This document shows positions 18,949 to 26,517 of a stretch of DNA of 26,517 nt, one piece after another; position 1 is the first letter of the stretch, and every line of letters starts with the position of its first letter. Origin of the DNA: Ophiothrix spiculata. Lineage: Eukaryota > Echinodermata > Ophiuroidea > Amphilepidida > Ophiotrichidae. The DNA is taken from the NCBI GenBank assembly GCA_000969725.1, contig JXSR01S003815.1, one strand, 5' to 3'. The notes below the pieces were generated by a model. That model saw only the letters and a list, made by a program, of their open reading frames with translations, did no database searches and had not been told where the DNA came from. The position numbers were made by a program, and so were the translations under genes.

Positions 18949-20836
18949 CACAGGTATGGGATACGATTTTAACACAAGAGAGGTTACTTGTTAGATGTTA
19001 GATGTTTTGCCTAGGATAGTCAGAATTACATAATTTGTGAAATTTGCGATAATTGTGTCATGACATGAGGTGAATACTGAGAAGTGTATACTAAGTATAC
19101 CACAAAGTCAGAACAAGAATATTTTTTTGAAATCAAGTTCTCCGCATATTGATAAATAGAAAAAGTCCACACAATCTTTGATTTCAGAATTATATATACC
19201 TCACGATCACATCTTTTGCTTTAGGTTGCATCTCTTCACTATAACACAAAACAGCAACTTAAGTAAGGTTAATACAAACTTGAGGCATTTTGACACTAGA
19301 CATACACCAGCGAACACAGAGCGAAAGTTACTCAGAAAGTCAAACACATGTTCTTGTTATCTTGTTAGGTAGTCTGAAATCTGATTAGTAGGGTAGAATG
19401 TCTTGGAGAACAACAGCATATGTTGTTTATGTTAAGTGTCATTCTGAAGGAAAAATCATGTATGATAGGATAGCAATACAATCTTGTAGCAGTTTCAAAT
19501 TTTATTTTTTCTAATTTTCATAAAAAGACATCAAAATAATATCAAGATAACAGCACAAAACAAACCTATGGAAGAACGGACAGGAAAGCCAATAAGGCCT
19601 CCTGAATGCCCATCACTAGAATGCAATGAAATGTTACAAGCAATGGTATTTAAGAAATACTTCACAGTACAACTGCTCAAACAATACAAAAAAGAAATGC
19701 TCAAAAACGTACTTATATTTTAAATATATACTTAAGTTGATCCGGAAACTGTTTCTCATGTTGCATTTGTTCAATTCACATAATAATGAATTCCAAAGTA
19801 GAGAACCACGTGAACGGTTGCCTTTATCAGTAAATGATTTGTTTTATCAAAGGCGATTTAGATCGTTTGCATGCTTTGTTTGATAATTATTTAACAGAAC
19901 ACTTATTATAAATCTCTTCGTGAATCACTAATTTGGTATTTAAACATAAAAATGTCAAGTTCGAGTGTGTATACGCATCATGTTTTGCAAAGAGTATGGG
20001 ACATTTACATGTTATCTCTGTAAATCACAAAGTATAAAAAAGAACCCCATAATACCAAGACAACGACTGTTTTCTCCTAATTTTAAATCCGTGATACAAC
20101 TGTTACACGGGAACATATATTGTTTGTGATACAATGTTGTAATCAAACTTAGCCAAGTTAACTTGATTTTCGTAGAAAACTGTAATATTTAGTACCAAGG
20201 AATCAGCAAGTCAGTAAAGGATCTATGACATCACACATGAGCAACACCATCCCTGCGATAATTCTTATCACTTAAAGTGTCTCCTGTATCATAGCTATTT
20301 ATGATGAAGATGAGCTGAATTACTTTCGACAACAGTTGATGATAAGAGACATGAGCAAACATATTGGCCTTTTTAAAATTCTTTACGTCATTGTCGTGTT
20401 AAACGTGCCGCTAGTAATATGATCCAAGGAATGGTTACATAAGCAGCCAGTGGTAACATCTTATTGTCTCTCAAACCGCAGGCTTTTAAGATAATGAGTT
20501 CAGTAAAGTGAACACATGAGCTCAGAAAATGTATGGTGAATTTAATGAAGCTCCTAATATTGTACATACAAAATGGTGTAACAAAGAGACTGTTGTTAAA
20601 CTCTCAATGAATAAGAGGTTCTGGTATTTTGACCCTAAGTGAAGTTAATCATAAGCATGTGAGGCGGTTGTTTTTTCTATTTTCGTCTTAACAGAGCAGA
20701 TAATTAATAAAGGGATCATGTAACACATGTTTGCGAACTTCACTGATTTTTCTCTTCATTATAAAATAAATTGCAAAGATTATTGCATCTGACTTATTAT
20801 TTGAGATGGTGTAAGTTTGCGTAAAATTGAATCGGT
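18949..20836. other. AT-rich stretch, no supported gene
   Basis: It holds the 15-base palindrome GTATACTAAGTATAC at 19086-19100. It also holds a 52-codon plus-strand frame from ATG at 19568 to TAA at 19724-19726, open upstream to 19490 with TTGTAGCAG before it. Its N-terminal part (MEERTGKPIRPPECPSLE) is less AT-biased than other frames here, but it matches no family I know. The overlapping 85-codon frame from 19626 is also unrecognised. I do not call either a gene. Confidence 0.4.
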
Positions 20837-20898
20837 AATTGAAACATGTGATTCATAATATTTAATAGAGCATCTTATTGGGAGGTGATAGGTACATG
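20837..20898 (+). repeat. Short dispersed direct repeat, copy 1
   Basis: About 62 bases from AATTGAAACATGTG through TTTAATAGAGC and GGAGGTGATAGG resemble 21430-21492, at about three quarters identity. The copies are 593 bases apart in the same orientation. No inverted ends are seen, so the origin is unknown. Confidence 0.6.
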
Positions 20899-21429
20899 CC
20901 ATGCTTTATACACCAGGGATTTGGGTTAATTAAGAGTTATTTCATGAAAAATTAGTACTGTTATAGACAATTTCGTACAAGAATAGAGGTATTACAAATG
21001 TTCTTGAGTAAATAGAGGATTAAGAAACTACAAGCAAGTAAATAAACTGGTATTTACACCTGTCTTTGAGCAATTTTTAAAAGAAAAAGATACGGCATAA
21101 TAGTTTATACAACATATGAAATGTCAGAAGCTGTAATTAAGTTTTAACTGTAAAACTATGACGGGAATAAAAATAATTTGCGACTTGAGACTAATGTTAA
21201 ATGATTCAACACTCTAATCCCGGTTTTTATCTAGACAACCCATACTCAAATGAGAAATATTTTTACAGCATCGTGTAAGTAGCGTGTGATGATAACCGTA
21301 CCTGAACTTCATTATGAATACCTTACAAAATGCAAAAAAATGCCTATGCATGGCAATATTCAAGTTAATACAGCTTTCACATTTTATCGTCATATCAAAG
21401 TGCACAGACATGTTCCAAATTGATATGAT
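20899..21429. other. AT-rich spacer between the two short repeats
   Basis: No gene or transposon end was recognised. The 65-codon minus-strand frame at 21214-21411 has no recognisable domain. Confidence 0.4.
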
Positions 21430-21492
21430 AATTGAAACTAGTCACTCATATTATTTAATAGAGCGGTGTATTAGGAGGTGACGGTGACGTGC
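21430..21492 (+). repeat. Short dispersed direct repeat, copy 2
   Basis: Partner of 20837-20898, sharing AATTGAAAC, TTTAATAGAGC and GGAGGTGA. It runs directly into a 23-base palindrome. Confidence 0.6.
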
Positions 21493-21505
21493 TTAGCACT
21501 TCACC
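21483..21505. repeat. 23-base near-perfect palindrome
   Basis: The arm GGTGACGTGCT pairs with AGCACTTCACC around a single T, with one mismatch in 11 pairs. It could be a dimeric protein-binding site or a small hairpin. Its function is unknown. Confidence 0.7.
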
Positions 21506-21559
21506 ATATGGGATATGCGCTTTCTTTAGCTGGTGATATTAAACTCGTCTAAATCAATT

Positions 21560-21599
21560 AACCCGTGCTTATGCTGGTGAACCCATGCTTGCGGTGGTG
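21560..21599 (+). repeat. Two tandem 20-base units
   Basis: AACCCGTGCTTATGCTGGTG is followed directly by AACCCATGCTTGCGGTGGTG, 16 of 20 identical. A partial GCTGGTGA precedes them at about 21530. This is a locally GC-richer patch in AT-rich surroundings. Confidence 0.7.
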
Positions 21600-24500
21600 A
21601 AACGTACGATTGTTTTCAAATTTCTTTGATTGATGATGTTTCAAGAATTACACATGCAAACCAGAATTGTATCTAAGTGAAAATCTTGCACTGCATATTA
21701 AAACAAGAAATACCTATTACGATGGGAAATTAATATAAACAAAGTGGGTAATACTGCTTATTCATTAAGACAAATGCCATATCTATACAAATGGTAAACC
21801 CTTTTTTTTCGAATATGCAGTTTGTATGAATATTGTCATGTATGACTTTTTAATAACAGTACAATTCATTATATAAGTTGCTTCGTACTCTTCGCCCACT
21901 ACTTAAATGTTAAAATACGGTATTAAAGAAGGCAACACTTCTATTGCTAAGGTTTAAGGACTTCCCATTTTTTCTAAAATTTACTAATGAAGTTTTCACT
22001 TTCATAGATGTTAACACGTGATGTTTATATCATTTTCAAACAAAGTTGTATTGAAAGACCTAAATTGTAATACATTTCTGAAACATGCTCATGTATTCAA
22101 ATTACCCTTGCGATGGATCTATTCTAATAGTTTTTTCCTTGCATTTCGCTTGTAATAAGGCCATTTTCAGTCAATGTTTGATGAAAGGGAAAGGCATCAA
22201 GTTTGTCAAAAGAATGTCAATTAATCAATTTACTTATTAAACTTTTATGTAAAACAATAAGACAGCTGATCGTCATCTACAGGGATGTGACAAAGGTATA
22301 TGTGACTAGCCTTGCATGAAATCTAAAACTCCAAGTGACATCCCGCTAGGACATCACTTATGTCATCTACTCATTACCCTTAAACGCTTGCACCTGGTTA
22401 GGGTGTGATCTATCAATCCTTAATAGTTTACCAAGACACGGGCCTGTAACAAATACTGACTCTTTTTGGTGACGGGATAATTGTTTTTCTCAAGTGACGA
22501 GAATTAATGATTGGTGACTGTTGATAGTTATTGCATTTGTTTTGCTCCATTTTATTTTACGTGCATTTGTTTTGCTGAATAAAGAGAATGTGTGTTAAAA
22601 AAACCCACTAAAAACATCAAAGGTATCTTATTAGTACCACGTTGTTGAACAAATTTATTGTAAAGCAAAATATAACATTGCAGAATGTAGATTGAAATGA
22701 CATCAAATATAGTGAAAAGTTCAAATTCAGTTACTTCTAAATGGTAATTTTTGTGTGGTTTTAGGTGTACCCTCTCATGATTTAATTCAATTCAAATCTG
22801 AAAGTTCGTGTAAACGTATATTCGCTAAAATTGAAAACAAAACATTAAAGAAACGTTTAATTGTTATATATTTATTGTTGAAATCAAATCAATTATTATG
22901 AAATAAATGAATATTTCAACAGGGGCATTTAAAAAAATACATTTTTTCGAAACTCTACGGATTATTATTTTTAAATTACGGTATAAGATGGACATTCTTT
23001 GTAAAAATATCGAAATGTCATTCAGTAATTTTGCTCCCAGAATTAAGGAATTCATTTTAAAATAATGGAAATAAATAGAGGAAATTGATGTATAGATATT
23101 AAAAGTACTACCAAGCAAAATACACCCGAGGAAGATTGATATTCCCGTCACTGTTTTTTTTTTTTTTAGATATCAAAGTTTGTAGTTTCTTCAAATATTA
23201 TTAATTTGGATATTGCAAAAGTTAAGCTTACTTTAAATTTCTTATTGTCAATAATGAATATCCTAAACGACTTTAATGCAAATCAGCCTGGCCTTATATT
23301 CACCTTCATGGTAAATTGAGGTAAAACAAAGGGCGCACGGGCTGTGACATAAACTTCATTTGTCATGAACATTGGTTTTCAATTAATTTGCGATTATTTT
23401 GCGTGTGATCAAACGACCATTACGCGACGTCACAGGAAACAATAATTTACTAAAGATGTGAAAACGATGGCAAAAGCATCCTTACATATGACTCACATGA
23501 TTGTCACTTATTTTGTCTTTATGATTAAGTCGCAATTGATTTTCTTAATTGGGCATGTATCATATTGTATCAAATTTATAAAAAAATATGTTAAATACTT
23601 CATTACAAATAAAAAATATGGTGTTTTTTTCAAAAACAGAGAGACAGAAACCAGCTGACAGAAACAGATATATACGCACTATGAAAGTCAAACCTATCTA
23701 CTGATATGTTTACTTATAAGTAATGAGCAATATATTGTATCAAAGTCCCTATTGTCTACCAAATATTTTAAATTGTAAAGCTACACCACAATTACATTAT
23801 TGTGTATATAAAATAAACTATAACTGACTTAAGGACCTGTCAACTGTTAACACATCGACATTGACTTTTTGCATACAACTACAATTCGATTTCAACTTGT
23901 TAAATAGTATGCGCGTTAAGCTTCAAAAATCAAAGCAGTTAATTTTGTTGACTTTTGTCAGATACAAGTGACCATGTAGTGAGTTTCGGTTTAATGGTAC
24001 AATACAAAGTCATGTAAATAAAAGAAAAACATGTTAATTCATTAACTATATTTGTGACTATTTCACACATAACTTCGTGTCATTTCTTTTAAATTAAATT
24101 TAACAAATACTTATATTGCTTATTAAAAAGCCGTGTACGAACATAATTACAATTTCGACGATAAATACTTGTAGTTCATCAAGATCATCGGAAAGATAAA
24201 GTGCAATATTTGTGATAGAATAACTCATGCATTTTACATTTAGAAATCTCGTATTGCATTTCGTTAAGTAAGCAATGAGTTATAAAGTAAATAGAACAAA
24301 ATCAAGATCTACTCTACGAGGATTAATGCAAGATACCGTCATTCATTTTTGAAGATTTCTTTTGAAATTTGCCATTATAATAGTCTTAACAACACAATAG
24401 ACAAGTCATTTTTTTAGAAATTATTGCAAGTTTCAGATAATTCTCGTTTAAAATGGTTTAGTACTGGGGATGTCAGATTCAAAACTGCTGTTAAATCTCT

Positions 24501-26517
24501 TTGGCGACCTTAATTTTTTGCTGAATGTAACCAGTAAAACCACCCGGTATTTATATCATGAATTCACCAATAAAGAGAAATGTTTTATGTTTAAATTTAG
24601 AAAGTGCCAGAGAGTAGTAACAAAATGAATCGCAACCATATTTCAGTCAAACATGTAGACACAATAAATTACTATGGCATAGACATTCTAGTTAAAATAA
24701 CTGTGCGTTCATCTTCAAGTTCTCTTAAGCATATATGCAAGATACCCTTTTGGATTGAACATTAATCTGAGAGCACAAATGTTTATCTATCATTGGTTAA
24801 ACGGTTAATCCTTTCTATTCCTCTTAGTTTTTTTCTGAGTACATGCAAGTACATAGCACTTTGTTTTGGTCTTATTATAATAAGTGTTCAAATTGATGCA
24901 GATAGATATTTTTGCCTAAAATGGTAATCTCAGTTCTGATACGCAGGTTTAGATTGTGAATGCATGCCATAGAATATGTTCGTGTGTCTGCATTAATTAT
25001 GTACTGTTAGGTAGTTATTTAAGAAGACTCAGATGTGTAATATCTATACATTCTAATTTTAAAATTCAATGTGTTAGTAAAAGCACATAATATTATTTAT
25101 TTGAGAACACCACGAACGGAAGCGCAGATATCGCACCAGAACAGTACAAAAGCTACTTTTATATATAACATAAACTGAATAATTAAACGGGCGTTTAAAA
25201 CCTATTTTTGACAACAATATTGAAATTTTGGGAAGAGCGTTATTAAATAGATATTAATTGCTGAATATGCCGCGTTATAATGTTGGGTGACTTCTGAGGT
25301 AAATAAGCTTCCAAATATGTCCTCCTATTTCTTACCTTTCTTTTTAGCTGTAAATTGACAAGATACAGATGGAGTCTTGAAAATGTGATTCGCATGTTAT
25401 TAATTACATTTTTAAAAACTTTTGGAAGCTTGAGGAATCATCTATTTTAAGCTAACATTTATATAATAATGAATTTACGATCAGTTCTTGCTAGTTTATT
25501 GGTGACTTTACATTGTAATAAGTGTTTCGGGGGAAAATCGCTAAAATTCGTGATGATCCCAAACACTGGTGTTGACACCACAGAACGTAAAAACCCGGTG
25601 CTTACAATATGTATACGTATAGAATATACAATATACTAAGGCCAAACGTAACTATTTGATTTATGCAAAAATGAATTCCATTCAGTGAAACTTGTAGTAG
25701 GTGACACGCTTAAAAGAACAGTAGTATAAACCTAAACGAGGCACCCAAGGATTTCCGTAGATTATTAAGTGATATAATCTGCAAAGTCCCCCCCCCCCCT
25801 TTCGGGGTGAGCCATTATATATAATAGTGATGTTATGATTAATTGTTTAAAAAGGTGCAAATGATAGTAGTCCATGGTACATTGCCCCCTTAACAAATCG
25901 TACACTATTTGGTGAATAAAAACACAATAAACACCACATTTCCATTTATCCGTCATGTCTGTATTCTTAATGATAAAATAAAAAATGTCCTTTTTTGCAT
26001 ATTGTTTATCATATTTAATCAAATATCATCATAATTTAATATTTCATTCTTTTAATTTTAGTTTAACAACATACACGAAAAACTCCTAAAGCATTGCAAA
26101 ACAACATTTTCTGAATATTGCCCAAAATTTAAACTTATCAATCAATTTCAATTGGATCAATCAAATTTAGATGATAGTATCCATATGCTGATATAAGACT
26201 GCTCTCGTTGCAACATACTTTGTTTTTTCAAAGTCATCTAAAATTATTTGAAGGCATGTTACATTTAAACGGCTATACTTAATTCCTTTGATCGTATATT
26301 TAACAAAAACAGTTAGCTTGAAACATGCTTGTCTTTAGCATTTTGTCTATGTCGATCTAAAACAAACAACGAACGAATTAAATATCATTTGAGTGGCACA
26401 TTAATAATTCTTCTGGAACTGTTCTAGAAATATAATATTTGATGAAATTATTACCGAAAAGACAAGCAACTGCATTATGCATTATTTGATAAGCAATCGA
26501 TTCGACTGAGCAAAGCG
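21600..26517. other. Long AT-rich stretch without recognisable genes
   Basis: No gene, large inverted repeat or repeat shared with the rest of the window was found. It contains a short imperfect hairpin at 22333-22359 (AAGTGACATCC/GGACATCACTT), a T14 run at 23154-23167, a small palindrome TGGTGT-TG-ACACCA near 25568-25581 and a C12 run at 25788-25799. The 60-95 codon frames here are rich in Ile, Phe, Tyr, Lys and Asn and look like chance frames. It could be intron or intergenic DNA. Confidence 0.45.
25788..25799 (+). repeat. C12 homopolymer followed by short G run
   Basis: Twelve C are followed by TTTCGGGG, so part of the run could form a small C4/G4 hairpin. Likely to be length-variable. 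Confidence 0.8.

Noticed and set aside
22864..23151. 95-codon minus-strand frame rich in Ile, Leu and Phe, like a membrane protein
   Set aside because: The composition is what AT-rich DNA gives by chance; there is no conserved motif and no neighbouring gene context.
25568..25581. TGGTGT-TG-ACACCA as a T-box factor palindrome
   Set aside because: The half-site spacing does not match the known Brachyury palindrome and a 6-bp inverted pair is expected by chance in this length.

Overview
This window looks like AT-rich, non-coding nuclear DNA from an animal, most likely a marine invertebrate. By eye about one third of bases are G or C. No reading frame exceeds about 120 codons, and no rRNA, tRNA, bacterial-type operon or CRISPR array is visible. 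The invertebrate guess rests on the mix of short DNA-transposon derivatives and on two fragments starting with the CAGTGGYGTA-type end common in invertebrate repeats. The exact phylum cannot be told from this sequence. I support no protein-coding gene here; a short exon of a large gene could be hidden, but none is convincing.

The main architecture is a dispersed direct duplication. A unit of about 2.25 kb is present at 246-3461 (copy A) and 13016-15839 (copy B). Each copy was later broken by a different insertion, and the other copy shows the unoccupied site. Copy A carries a 957-bp element (1335-2291) with 31-bp terminal inverted repeats and four internal copies of AACAGATACGAAC. Copy B carries a 575-bp near-perfect palindrome (14219-14793) flanked by a 9-bp target duplication, as expected of a Mutator-like foldback element.

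Between and after the copies lie several non-autonomous elements with TA target duplications, typical of the Tc1/mariner superfamily: 5477-6437, 9542-9676 (weaker), 16119-17113 and 17192-17414. Two fragments with hAT-like ends lie at 12142-12410 and 18722-18948. An ungapped 86-bp core (4345-4430 and 9086-9171) is shared by two otherwise diverged stretches. An unclassified long inverted repeat with a third half-copy lies at 18196-18586. A direct repeat of about 62 bp (20837 and 21430), a 20-bp tandem pair and a 23-bp palindrome sit near 20.8-21.6 kb.

Region by region: 1-245 flank; 246-3461 copy A with its insert; 3462-5476 mostly unique with a GC-rich patch at 4861-4980; 5477-6437 mariner-like element; 6438-12141 mostly unique; 12142-15839 hAT-like fragment and copy B; 15840-18950 dense cluster of transposon derivatives; 18951-26517 mostly unique AT-rich DNA with small repeats and homopolymer runs. 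Nothing here forms a pathway. What the window records is a history of duplication followed by separate transposon insertions.
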